From Octadecabacter dasysiphoniae (GTDB lineage: Bacteria; Pseudomonadota; Alphaproteobacteria; Rhodobacterales; Rhodobacteraceae): a DNA stretch of 64,000 bases. The DNA is taken from positions 62,001 to 126,000 of the forward strand of contig NZ_JAKGAQ010000003.1 in the NCBI RefSeq assembly GCF_021532615.1, read 5' to 3'. The translations under genes were made by a program, and so were the position numbers. Of this stretch, positions 45,517 to 53,157 are shown in pieces; the stretch's first letter is position 1; every line of letters begins with the position of its first letter. Under the pieces are notes generated by a model. That model was not told the DNA's origin. It ran no database searches and worked only from the letters and a program-made list of their open reading frames with translations.

Positions 45517-46158
45517 ATGCGTATCCTGTCCCTCGCTTTACCGCTGGCCCTTGCGGCGTCTGCTGTCACCGCTGGCCCGATTTCTTTTGGGGGCGGCTGG
45601 AATGAACAGCGCCTTCAGATTTTCAATTCCAACGATTATTCGTTCAATGGAGGCTCCATGAGCATCGCGTCGGACGGTGGCGTGTCCCTTGCGTGGACGC
45701 GCACGGGGCGTGGTGATTGGGGCGCGACATCGGCGTCTTGGAACTGGGCGGTTGATCAATCCGTTCCTGCCACAGATTTGCGCCGTAAAGGCGGGGATGA
45801 TCGCAACATCTCGATCTATTTTGTGTTCCTGCCAGAGGCCGACGCGAACCAGATGGAAGGCGCTAACATACGGCAATTGAACAACAATCCCAACGTGCGC
45901 ATCCTGCAATATGTCTGGGGTGGCAATCATGCCCGCGGATCGATCCAGCAATCCCCCTACGCGCCGGGCCAAGGGGCCAACGTCATTTTGCGCGCCGCAG
46001 GGACGGGCAGTAATTCCGAAAACGTGAACCTCGCCAGTGATTTCGCGTCTGCCTTTGGGGGCGCGCCCGGTGCGCTAGTCGGCATCGCGGTGTCGGGTGA
46101 CAGTGACGACACAGGGTCCATGATCCGTGCGTCTATTTCGAACCTTGCGGTGCGATGA
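45517..46158 (+). CDS. DUF3047 secreted protein
   Basis: 213 residues from the ATG at 45517 (AAAGG seven bases upstream). The signal peptide is MRILSLALPLALAASAVTAG. The mature DUF3047 domain is a beta-rich sandwich: GWNEQRLQIFNSNDYSFNGG, VSLAWTR, ISIYFVFLPEADA, ILQYVWGGNHARGSIQQSPY and VGIAVSGDSDDTGSMIRASISNLAVR. The function of the family is unknown. It is periplasmic by prediction and converges on the next gene with one base between. Confidence 0.88.
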   Translation: MRILSLALPLALAASAVTAGPISFGGGWNEQRLQIFNSNDYSFNGGSMSIASDGGVSLAWTRTGRGDWGATSASWNWAVDQSVPATDLRRKGGDDRNISIYFVFLPEADANQMEGANIRQLNNNPNVRILQYVWGGNHARGSIQQSPYAPGQGANVILRAAGTGSNSENVNLASDFASAFGGAPGALVGIAVSGDSDDTGSMIRASISNLAVR

Positions 46159-46159
46159 T

Positions 46160-46837
46160 CTAGTCGCACACTCCGTCCAGATCAGCATTTTCATAGACGC
46201 CGAAAACCCTCGTGGCTTTCGGCGTTTGCGTTGGGTGCTGCACGGGCATGACGGCGCTTAGGGTTTGCCACAATCGTTCGGTGCGCGCGCCCTCGGGTGC
46301 GATGGTGCGGCAGCAGATAAATTCCTCAACCACGGCGGCCTGTTGTTCGTAGCCCAGATCCAGAAAATTGATCTGTTCTTGCGGATCGAAAAGATAGGGA
46401 TCAACGCCCCGTTTGTGTTCAGCCAGACCGCGAAACGGGGAATATCCGGTGATGCCGCGGTTCTGCCATTGCCAGATGTGCACCATCTCATGGGCGAAAT
46501 ACATTGCCGCCACGAGGTTGAATTCATTGGGAAACCCATCCGCATAATCCGGTAAGGTCCAGTCGGGGTTGGTCAACACGTGGGTCCATGCGACGGCGCC
46601 GGCGGTGCGGGTTTGGATCGTCGGGCCATCCGGGGGCGGGTTGATCCTTTCGCGGCAGGTCACTTGCGGGCGCGCGGCGTAGGTGCGTGTGGTCATGCCG
46701 ATGAATCCGGCCTCAACAAGGCGGGCATTATTGGCGTTGAACGTGGGGCCCATAATGGGATTGATCAGGGCGCGTTCCGCATTTGTCAGGCCGCGCCCAC
46801 ACCCCGCCAACACCAGAAGAATAAGGATAATACGCAT
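46160..46837 (-). CDS. Lipoprotein with HEMVH metallopeptidase-like motif
   Basis: 225 residues from the ATG at 46837. The signal MRIILILLVLAGC is a short lipoprotein leader with lipobox VLAGC. AMYFAHEMVHIWQWQNRG holds an HExxH-like HEMVH inside a helix, as in zinc metallopeptidases and eCIS/DUF4157-like proteins; the spacing to a third ligand (EFICCR further on) is unproven. No membrane spans follow. Divergent from the cytochrome c gene with a perfect FNR box between them. Confidence 0.75.
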   Translation of the reverse strand: MRIILILLVLAGCGRGLTNAERALINPIMGPTFNANNARLVEAGFIGMTTRTYAARPQVTCRERINPPPDGPTIQTRTAGAVAWTHVLTNPDWTLPDYADGFPNEFNLVAAMYFAHEMVHIWQWQNRGITGYSPFRGLAEHKRGVDPYLFDPQEQINFLDLGYEQQAAVVEEFICCRTIAPEGARTERLWQTLSAVMPVQHPTQTPKATRVFGVYENADLDGVCD

Positions 46838-46883
46838 GCCTCTAACTACGCCCACGGCGCGCTGGTGCCAAGGGGGGTGGTGG

Positions 46884-46897
46884 TTGATGTGGATCAA
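46884..46897. promoter_or_regulatory. Perfect FNR-type box upstream of cytochrome c gene
   Basis: TTGAT-GTGG-ATCAA fits the FNR consensus at all ten fixed bases. A TAGCAT element at 46920-46925 would set the start near 46932, with the box centre at about -41.5 for the cytochrome gene, the class II position. It is also 53 bases from the divergent lipoprotein ATG. Confidence 0.75.
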
Positions 46898-46948
46898 TGC
46901 CGCGCTGCGCGGGGCGCACTAGCATGGTTCAAAACAACGGAGGACATC

Positions 46949-47359
46949 ATGACAAATCTTAAATGGGGCGCGCCGCTGCTGGCCGTCGGGTTGGTGGCGG
47001 GGTGTGTGGAGCAGGAGCTTGATGTGAGCGCGGAGGCGGGGGCGGTGTTGTTTGCGGACAATTGCGCGGGTTGCCACGGGGCGGATGCGAAGGGCGCGGG
47101 CGAATTTGGCGTGCAATTGTTCAACATTCCGCCCGATCTGACCCGTCTGTCAGAACAATACGGCGGCGTGTTCCCGCGCGACTATGTGCTTGGAGTCATT
47201 GACGGATTCCACCGCGACCCCGCCTTTAGCACCGCCATGCCGGAGTTCGGCGCGGGCGACATGGGGCCGACGGTTATCGTGGAGGAGAACGGTCTGGGCA
47301 CCCCCATTCCGGCACGATTGCTGGCGCTGTCGCAATGGCTGGAGAGCGTGCAGGAATAG
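46949..47359 (+). CDS. Cytochrome c lipoprotein
   Basis: 136 residues from the ATG at 46949 (GGAGGAC upstream). The signal ends in LVAGC, a lipobox, so the cytochrome is probably anchored in a membrane facing the periplasm. The single haem site is NCAGCHGADAKGAG (CxxCH); PEFGAGDMG further on is a candidate axial-methionine region, with Met in AMPEF or GDMG. Class I c-type. An FNR box precedes it, so a role at low oxygen is inferred. Partner oxidase not identified. Confidence 0.88.
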   Translation: MTNLKWGAPLLAVGLVAGCVEQELDVSAEAGAVLFADNCAGCHGADAKGAGEFGVQLFNIPPDLTRLSEQYGGVFPRDYVLGVIDGFHRDPAFSTAMPEFGAGDMGPTVIVEENGLGTPIPARLLALSQWLESVQE

Positions 47360-47371
47360 CCGATTTGGCGA

Positions 47372-47415
47372 TATGGGTCTGGTATGGTTCCGGTATGGGT
47401 CTGGTATGGGCCGGA
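47372..47415. repeat. Four 11-base tandem repeats
   Basis: TATGGGTCTGG, TATGGTTCCGG, TATGGGTCTGG, TATGGGCCGGA, then a partial TGTGGG. Units 1 and 3 are identical. The period of 11 bases is close to one DNA turn. It lies 12 bases after the cytochrome stop and outside any called gene. Confidence 0.75.
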
Positions 47416-47486
47416 TGTGGGTTTTTGGGCGGGGCATTGATTTTGTTGGATTTTGTGCGGAGGTAAATGTGTGACCGCCGTTTCTA

Positions 47487-47552
47487 TGCCAAATCGAAGA
47501 TTTGGCAGCGCCCGATCCTCCCCCGTTTTGCCGAAGGCAAACCTCTGGTTTG
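47487..47552. repeat. Cluster of three short hairpins with GAA/TCT loops
   Basis: TGCCAAATC-GAA-GATTTGGCA (47487-47507) is a 9-bp perfect stem. Then TTTGCC-GAA-GGCAAA (47527-47541) and CAAACC-TCT-GGTTTG (47538-47552) overlap by four bases, so only one can form at a time. They lie downstream of the AT-rich gene on the minus strand and downstream of the cytochrome gene on the plus strand; they may terminate either. Confidence 0.6.
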
Positions 47553-47597
47553 ACGGAGAGGGCCCTTCGCTTTCTCCCCTCGGTTCTGGCGCTACAG

Positions 47598-48473
47598 TCA
47601 ATTCTTCCGACCAAACTGTTCTATGTCTTCAAGAATAACTTTCGCCGCTTCTGAGGTAGAAAACTTATCTGCATGTTTCAGGACTTCGAGTTCTGATTTC
47701 TTATGCTGCTTTTCAGAGAGTTCATCAAAAATTTCTAGACTTGCCTTGGCTCTGTCCTTGAGATGGGACCAAATAACGCTCGGCGGATCAAAAGGACTAC
47801 GTTTGAACAACCCTTCATTACCTCGAATGAAATCGTTTCCTAATAACCGGGTCTCATCCTTTACGACGCCTACGAAGAATAAGGGACCAATCTTTGTAAA
47901 AGTGGAAATAAAGCTATTATCTTCTAGAAAAATAAGATCACGCTCAACCGCTCTCTTGTAGTATGAATTCCAATTCTGTGGCAGTCCTGGTGCATCCATA
48001 CTGTTGAAATAACCAGGGTAGAAGATGTACTGTTTGAAATTTCCAAGGCTTGGTTGTTCCCCTTTGACATAGCGCTTTAGTGCTTCCGTCGCATTGCATA
48101 AAAAGTGAGCGGCGGAAGGCGGGAAATCATTTGAGATTTTACGAAATTTAAGTGAGTGTAGGTTTCTCAGTGATAAAGAGGCTGAAAACTTTGAAAGCCA
48201 AGGACCATATTTTGACGGCAACTTTTCGCCAGACGTAGCAATATCAAAGACTCTCGACTTAAATTTCTTTTCGAATACTGAGATGATGTCTTCACATGGC
48301 TTGCAATAAAGATGATGTTTGTCACCACCTTGAACTCGTCTGTTTGGGGCAGCAGCATGTCTGAGGTAAGGTGTGCCTCCAGTCTTAATCAACCAGTCAA
48401 AAACGAATTTTGGAATGATGTGACTTTCGCAGAGTTTTGTTTTTGTCCCACATAGCCAACAATTCCCATTCAC
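47598..48473 (-). CDS. AT-rich HNH-like zinc-finger protein, likely acquired
   Basis: 291 residues from a GTG at 48473 that overlaps the parE stop (GTGTGA), so translation may be coupled. The N-terminus has CWLC (Cys5, Cys8), then ESHIIPKFVFDW with His18, and YCKPC (Cys57, Cys60). This CxxC...SHxxP...CxxC layout resembles an HNH or treble-clef nuclease core, with Ser replacing the usual Asp. The rest is charged and mixed helical/strand with no known domain. Base composition is unlike its neighbours: 27/60 and 21/60 G+C in two lines counted (48181-48300). Function unknown; nuclease or defence is a guess. Confidence 0.72.
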   Translation of the reverse strand: MNGNCWLCGTKTKLCESHIIPKFVFDWLIKTGGTPYLRHAAAPNRRVQGGDKHHLYCKPCEDIISVFEKKFKSRVFDIATSGEKLPSKYGPWLSKFSASLSLRNLHSLKFRKISNDFPPSAAHFLCNATEALKRYVKGEQPSLGNFKQYIFYPGYFNSMDAPGLPQNWNSYYKRAVERDLIFLEDNSFISTFTKIGPLFFVGVVKDETRLLGNDFIRGNEGLFKRSPFDPPSVIWSHLKDRAKASLEIFDELSEKQHKKSELEVLKHADKFSTSEAAKVILEDIEQFGRKN

Positions 48474-50428
48474 ACATCCAACTCCTCAACGAACCGCGCG
48501 TTTTCCTGAATATATTGGAACCGCATTTCCGGCTTTTTGCCCATCAAACGCTCGACCAGATCGCCGGTTTCGCCGGGTTCGTCTTCGTCGATGCTGACGC
48601 GGATGAGTTTGCGCGACGTTGGGTCCATCGTCGTTTCTTTGAGGTCTTTTGCGTCCATTTCGCCCAGACCCTTGAAGCGGCTGACGTCCATTTTGCCGCT
48701 GCCCCCTAGGCCGCGTTCAAGCACGGCGTTCTTTTCGGCTTCGTCCAGACAATATTCGCGCCGCGCGCCTTGGGTGACGCGGAACAGGGGCGGGCAGGCG
48801 AGGTAGAGGTGGCCGTGATCGATCATCGGGCGCATCTGGCTGAAGAAGAATGTCATCAACAGGGCCGCGATGTGCGCGCCGTCCACGTCCGCGTCGGTCA
48901 TGATGATGACCTTGTCATAGCGCAGATCGTCAACGCTGAATTTTGCGCCCAGTTGCACGCCGAGCGCTTGTGTGAGGTCACTGATTTCGGCGTTCGTGCC
49001 GAGTTTCGAGCTTGCCGCGCCGAGCACGTTGAGGATTTTACCGCGCAGGGGCAGCAGGGCTTGGGTTTTGCGGTTGCGCGCCATTTTGGCCGATCCGCCC
49101 GCAGAGTCGCCCTCAACGATGAACAATTCGGTCCCGTCGCGCACCTTGGAGGAGCAATCGACGAGCTTACCGGGCAGGCGCAGTTTGGCGGTGGCGGTTT
49201 TGCGCGAGGTTTCTTTTTCCTGTTTGCGGCGCAGGCGTTCTTCGGCCCGTAGCACCAGGAAATCGAGGATCGCGCCCGCGGATTTGGTGTCAGAGGCCAG
49301 CCAGTTGTCGAAGTGGTCGGCCACGGCGAGGTTGACCATGCGCTGCGCGTCCGTCGTCGCAAGGCGGTCTTTGGTCTGGCCGACGAATTCAGGATCGCGG
49401 ATGAAGCAGGACACGAGCGCGCCTGCGCCTGTTGTCAGATCCTCGCGGGTGATTGTCGTGGCCTTCTTATTGTTGACGCGTTCGCCGTAGGATTTGATGC
49501 CCTTGAGGACCGCATTCCAGAAGCCTTGTTCGTGGGTTCCGCCTTCGGGCGTGGGGACGGTGTTACAGTACGACTGGATGAAACCGTCGCGGGTGGGCGT
49601 CCAGTTGATGGCCCATTCGACCTTGCCGGGGACGTTGAATTTGTCCGTGAAATCAACGGTGCCGGCGAAGGGTTTTTCGCTGTAGGTTGTGGCGCCCGCC
49701 AGTGTTTCATTCAGGTAATCGGCAAGGCCACCGGGGAATTTGAATGTGGCGTCTTGCGGTGTTTCGCCGTCGTTAATCTCGGTTTTCCAGCGGATTTCGA
49801 CGCCGCTGAACAGGTAGGCCTTAGAGCGGGCCATTTTGAACAGGCGGGCGGGTTTGAGCTCAAGGCTGCCGAAGATGTCAGGGTCGGGGTGGAAGGTGAC
49901 GGCGGTGCCGCGCCGGTTGGGGGCCGCGCCGATTTTGGCGAGGGGGGCCTGAGGCACGCCGCGCGAAAATTCCATCATGTGGAGTTCTTTGTTGATCGCC
50001 ACTTCGACCCGCAGGTGATCGGACAGGGCGTTGACCACGGATGATCCGACGCCGTGCAAGCCGCCCGAGGTCTGGTAGCTGTCGCCGCTGAATTTGCCGC
50101 CGGCGTTCAGGGTGCAAAAGATTACCTCGAGCGCGGATTTGTTGGGGACTTTGGGGTGCATGCCGACGGGAATGCCGCGCCCGTTGTCACGCACGGTGAC
50201 GTGGCCGTTTGCGTGCAGTTCGACCTCGATCCAAGTGGCGTGGCCTGCGACGGCTTCGTCCATGGAGTTGTCGACGATTTCGGCGACCATGTGGTGCAGC
50301 GCGCGGTCGTCTTTGCCGCCGATATACATGCCGGGGCGCAGGCGGACGTGTTCCATATCCTCGAGGACTTCGATCGAGGACGCATCATATTCGGACGGCG
50401 TTTGCCCGCTAAGAAGATCGTTTGCCAT
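48470..50428 (-). CDS. parE: DNA topoisomerase IV subunit B
   Basis: 652 residues. GHKL ATPase motifs: EIVDNSMDEAVAGHA, VRDNGRGIPVGMHP and GGLHGVGSSVVNALS. The TOPRIM region has IVEGDSAGGSAKMARNRKTQALLPLRGKILNV and ITDADVDGAHI. The ending DPTSRKLIRVSIDEDEPGETGDLVERLMGKKPEMRFQYIQENARFVEELDV is usual for ParE/GyrB, so the acquired gene downstream has not truncated it. It decatenates chromosomes together with ParC. ParE is preferred over GyrB because of length and the lack of the GyrB insert. Confidence 0.93.
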   Translation of the reverse strand: MANDLLSGQTPSEYDASSIEVLEDMEHVRLRPGMYIGGKDDRALHHMVAEIVDNSMDEAVAGHATWIEVELHANGHVTVRDNGRGIPVGMHPKVPNKSALEVIFCTLNAGGKFSGDSYQTSGGLHGVGSSVVNALSDHLRVEVAINKELHMMEFSRGVPQAPLAKIGAAPNRRGTAVTFHPDPDIFGSLELKPARLFKMARSKAYLFSGVEIRWKTEINDGETPQDATFKFPGGLADYLNETLAGATTYSEKPFAGTVDFTDKFNVPGKVEWAINWTPTRDGFIQSYCNTVPTPEGGTHEQGFWNAVLKGIKSYGERVNNKKATTITREDLTTGAGALVSCFIRDPEFVGQTKDRLATTDAQRMVNLAVADHFDNWLASDTKSAGAILDFLVLRAEERLRRKQEKETSRKTATAKLRLPGKLVDCSSKVRDGTELFIVEGDSAGGSAKMARNRKTQALLPLRGKILNVLGAASSKLGTNAEISDLTQALGVQLGAKFSVDDLRYDKVIIMTDADVDGAHIAALLMTFFFSQMRPMIDHGHLYLACPPLFRVTQGARREYCLDEAEKNAVLERGLGGSGKMDVSRFKGLGEMDAKDLKETTMDPTSRKLIRVSIDEDEPGETGDLVERLMGKKPEMRFQYIQENARFVEELDV

Positions 50429-50530
50429 TGTGCTACCGCGCCTGTTTTTGGTTTTGGTTTTGCACAGTATGCCATGGGGGATGGGGCGGGGAAAGTGCGG
50501 TTGCGGCCCGTTTCGCGCAATACCTTTGTG

Positions 50531-51727
50531 TTAACCCTTTGCGCCCAGCCCCAGCCGCATCAGTGTCTTGCGCACGGGCGCCAGACCATACAGCGCCTCA
50601 ACCCCTTTTGCGCGCAGATCGCGCAGCAGCGGGTTTTCAGCCTGTGACGCGCGGTTCAGCAAATCAACGCCTTTAACGCGCACGGTGATGTCGCGGTGGC
50701 GGGTGGTGTGGTAACGGGCCAGCATGTCGGCGTCGCCCAAGGTGTCGGGGCGGGCCTGCGCGAGATCGAGGAGGCAGGACAAATCTGCCAGTGACATGTT
50801 CAAGCCCTGTGCGCCGATGGGGGGCACAACGTGGGCGGCTTCGGCCACGAGGGCGACGCGTTCACCTGCCATTCGATCTGCGATCTGGCTGATGATGGGC
50901 CAGACCATGCGGCGGTTGGACAGGGTCAGCGGGCCGTAGGTGTTGGCCGAGCGTGTTGTCGCGGCGGCGTTGAAGTCTTCGGGCGGGAGGGCGGCGAGGC
51001 GCACGGCCTCTGCGCCGTCTTCCATCCAGACCACGGCGGAACATGGTTTGCCGTCATGATCGGGCAGGGGCACCAGCGTAAACGGGCCGCCAGTGCGGTG
51101 AATTTCGGTTGAAACACTGTCATGGGGCGCGTCGTGGGTGACGGCAAAGGTCACGGCCTTTTGCCCGTAGCGCGTTGTTTTTGCATCAATTCCTGTGGCG
51201 TGGCGCACGGGGCTGTTGCGCCCGTCTGCGCCGATGACCAGTTTTGCGGTGATGCGGCTGCCGTCCGTCAGGGTGACGCGGGCCTGCGATGTGCGGGTCA
51301 GCATTGATGCGAACCCGACGCCGGGGCGGAAATCGACATTGGGCAATTCGGCCAGACGCGCGACCATTTCGCGGCGCAACACCCAATTGGGAAGGTTCCA
51401 GCCAAAGGGCAGGTCTGAAATATCGGCGGCATCAAAATCGCGGGTCATGCGCGGGGTTGCGTCCGGCCCGCCAGCGTCCACGATGCGCATGATCTGGAGC
51501 GGCGTCGCGTGCGGGCCCAGCTTGTCCCACAGTCCTGCGGTGTCCAGAAAATCACGGGCGGGTTGCAGGAATGCGGTGGTGCGCAGGTCTGCGCCGTCGG
51601 TCGCGCTGTCGGTGATCGGGGGCATCGGATCGGCGATGATGACGGAAAAACCAGCCGTTCCGAAGGCGGCCGCTGCGGTCAGCCCCGCGACGCCGCCGCC
51701 AGAAATGAAGATGTCTGTCTGTGTCAT
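50531..51727 (-). CDS. ubiH: UbiH/UbiF-type FAD monooxygenase of ubiquinone synthesis
   Basis: 398 residues. The FAD motif is IFISGGGVAGLTAAAAFGTAGFSVIIAD; the DG motif is VIGADGRNSPVRHATGI; the second FAD motif is VAEAAHVVPPIGAQGLNMSLADLSCLLDL (EAAH in place of the commoner DAAH). It hydroxylates the benzoquinone ring precursor. Position specificity (C5, C6 or C1) cannot be assigned from the sequence. It lies 102 bases upstream of parE in the same direction. Confidence 0.9.
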   Translation of the reverse strand: MTQTDIFISGGGVAGLTAAAAFGTAGFSVIIADPMPPITDSATDGADLRTTAFLQPARDFLDTAGLWDKLGPHATPLQIMRIVDAGGPDATPRMTRDFDAADISDLPFGWNLPNWVLRREMVARLAELPNVDFRPGVGFASMLTRTSQARVTLTDGSRITAKLVIGADGRNSPVRHATGIDAKTTRYGQKAVTFAVTHDAPHDSVSTEIHRTGGPFTLVPLPDHDGKPCSAVVWMEDGAEAVRLAALPPEDFNAAATTRSANTYGPLTLSNRRMVWPIISQIADRMAGERVALVAEAAHVVPPIGAQGLNMSLADLSCLLDLAQARPDTLGDADMLARYHTTRHRDITVRVKGVDLLNRASQAENPLLRDLRAKGVEALYGLAPVRKTLMRLGLGAKG

Positions 51728-51767
51728 ATCCTAGACATAGGCCTGCGCGCGCGGTTGGGAAAGGGCG

Positions 51768-52412
51768 TTAGACCAGCTGCGACAAGAAGGCCGTCAGATC
51801 GTCGGTGTGGTGGTGAATATGGTCGTGATGTTCGCCCGTCGGGGCCACGTGAACGGTGCGCATCCCCATGGCGTGGGGCGCTTGCAGGTTGCGAATATCG
51901 TCTTCGAACATCGCGCCTTGGGTGGGCGGCAAACCATCAAGCGCAAAGACCGCTTCGAATGCGGATTGTTCTGGTTTGGGGCGGTAATTGGCGTGTTCCA
52001 CGCCGTAAACCGCATCAAACACCCCATCGAGGGCGCGCGCGGCCAGCACGTTGCGCGCATAAGGTTCGGTGCCGTTTGTGTAGACAATTTTGCGCCCAGG
52101 CAGCGCGCGGATCATATCGGCGAGGTCGGGCGCGGGGGGCAAAACGGTAAAATCGATGTCGTGCACCGCGAGCAGGAACGGGTCCGGTTCGATGTTATGT
52201 TCGGCCATCAATCCTGCCAGTGTCGTGCCATAGCCGCGCCAGTAATGATCGCGCAGGCGGTTTGCCTCAACCCGGTCGACGGACAGCGTTTCGGACACAT
52301 AATCTGTCATCAGGATTTCGATTTGGTCGAACAAGGCCACGGCGGGCGGATACAACGTATTGTCGAGGTCAAAGACCCAAGCGCGCACGTGAGAAAAAGA
52401 TGATTTAACCAT
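51768..52412 (-). CDS. HAD pyrimidine 5'-nucleotidase
   Basis: 214 residues from the ATG at 52412. HAD motif I is VFDLDNTLYP, motif II is KIVYTNGTEPYARN and the later motifs are KPEQSAFEAVF and GAMFEDDIRNLQAPHAMGMRTVHV. DxDxT with a tyrosine following and the SDT1/YjjG-like length point to pyrimidine 5'-nucleotidase. It probably hydrolyses UMP/CMP or damaged nucleotides. It has a divergent GntR gene 91 bases upstream. Confidence 0.88.
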   Translation of the reverse strand: MVKSSFSHVRAWVFDLDNTLYPPAVALFDQIEILMTDYVSETLSVDRVEANRLRDHYWRGYGTTLAGLMAEHNIEPDPFLLAVHDIDFTVLPPAPDLADMIRALPGRKIVYTNGTEPYARNVLAARALDGVFDAVYGVEHANYRPKPEQSAFEAVFALDGLPPTQGAMFEDDIRNLQAPHAMGMRTVHVAPTGEHHDHIHHHTDDLTAFLSQLV

Positions 52413-52503
52413 GGCGGCGTTGTAGTTCTGTTTGGTTGCAGATGCGAGAGGGTTGATACCGTTGGATGCCATGGTATGCAGTCGGTGTTCAAAGGATAGC
52501 GAT

Positions 52504-53157
52504 ATGACCGACGCCAAAACCCCGAATAAAGACGCCTACGAGATGATCCTTGAGGCCATCGATACCGGAACCTACAAACCCGGAAGCCGATTGGTTGAAA
52601 GTGAGTTGGCGGACAGGTTTGGCGTGTCACGCACCCCAATTCGTGAAGCATTACAACGGCTTGAAACCCAAAGCCTGCTGACGCGTGATGGGCGGTCTTT
52701 GATTGTTGCGTCACTGGATCACAGCCAGCTGAGCGAATTATACGTGGTGCGCGGGGCGCTGGAGGGTCTGGCCGCGCGGCTGGCGGCGCGCCATTCCACG
52801 CCCGAAGAATTGGCCGTGTTGCGCGATATGCTGGAATCCGATCGCAAGCTGATTGACGACCCCGACGCGATGAGCCGCGCCAATCGACGGTTTCACAAGC
52901 AAATTCACCTTGCCAGCCACAACCGGTTTTTGGTGCAGCAGTTGGACCTTGTGCATCGGTCTATGGCGCTTTTGGCGTCAACGTCGATTGCTGTGGCGGG
53001 GCGGCCGACAGATACGTTGGAAGAACATGAACGCATTGTGAAAGCGATCGAGGCAGGGGACGGCGATGCGGCGGACAAAGCGCTGCGCGATCATATTTCC
53101 CAAGCGTTTATCATTCGGCTGCGACTGGATGCGGAAGCGGTCGAGGCGGGGCGTTAA
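52504..53157 (+). CDS. GntR/FCD family transcriptional regulator
   Basis: 217 residues from the ATG at 52504. The winged helix is SRLVESELADRFGVSRTPIREALQRLE; the FCD effector domain follows with the helix NRRFHKQIHLASHNRFLVQQL, which carries metal-binding-type histidines, and DTLEEHERIVKAIEAGD. FadR/FCD members sense organic acids or sugar acids; the ligand is unknown. It is divergent from the nucleotidase gene. Its last 47 bases overlap the 3' end of the convergent glycosyltransferase gene. Confidence 0.88.
   Translation: MTDAKTPNKDAYEMILEAIDTGTYKPGSRLVESELADRFGVSRTPIREALQRLETQSLLTRDGRSLIVASLDHSQLSELYVVRGALEGLAARLAARHSTPEELAVLRDMLESDRKLIDDPDAMSRANRRFHKQIHLASHNRFLVQQLDLVHRSMALLASTSIAVAGRPTDTLEEHERIVKAIEAGDGDAADKALRDHISQAFIIRLRLDAEAVEAGR

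Noticed and set aside
47360..47597. CRISPR-like array in the 11-base repeats
   Set aside because: Units are tandem without spacers and far too short; no cas genes are nearby.
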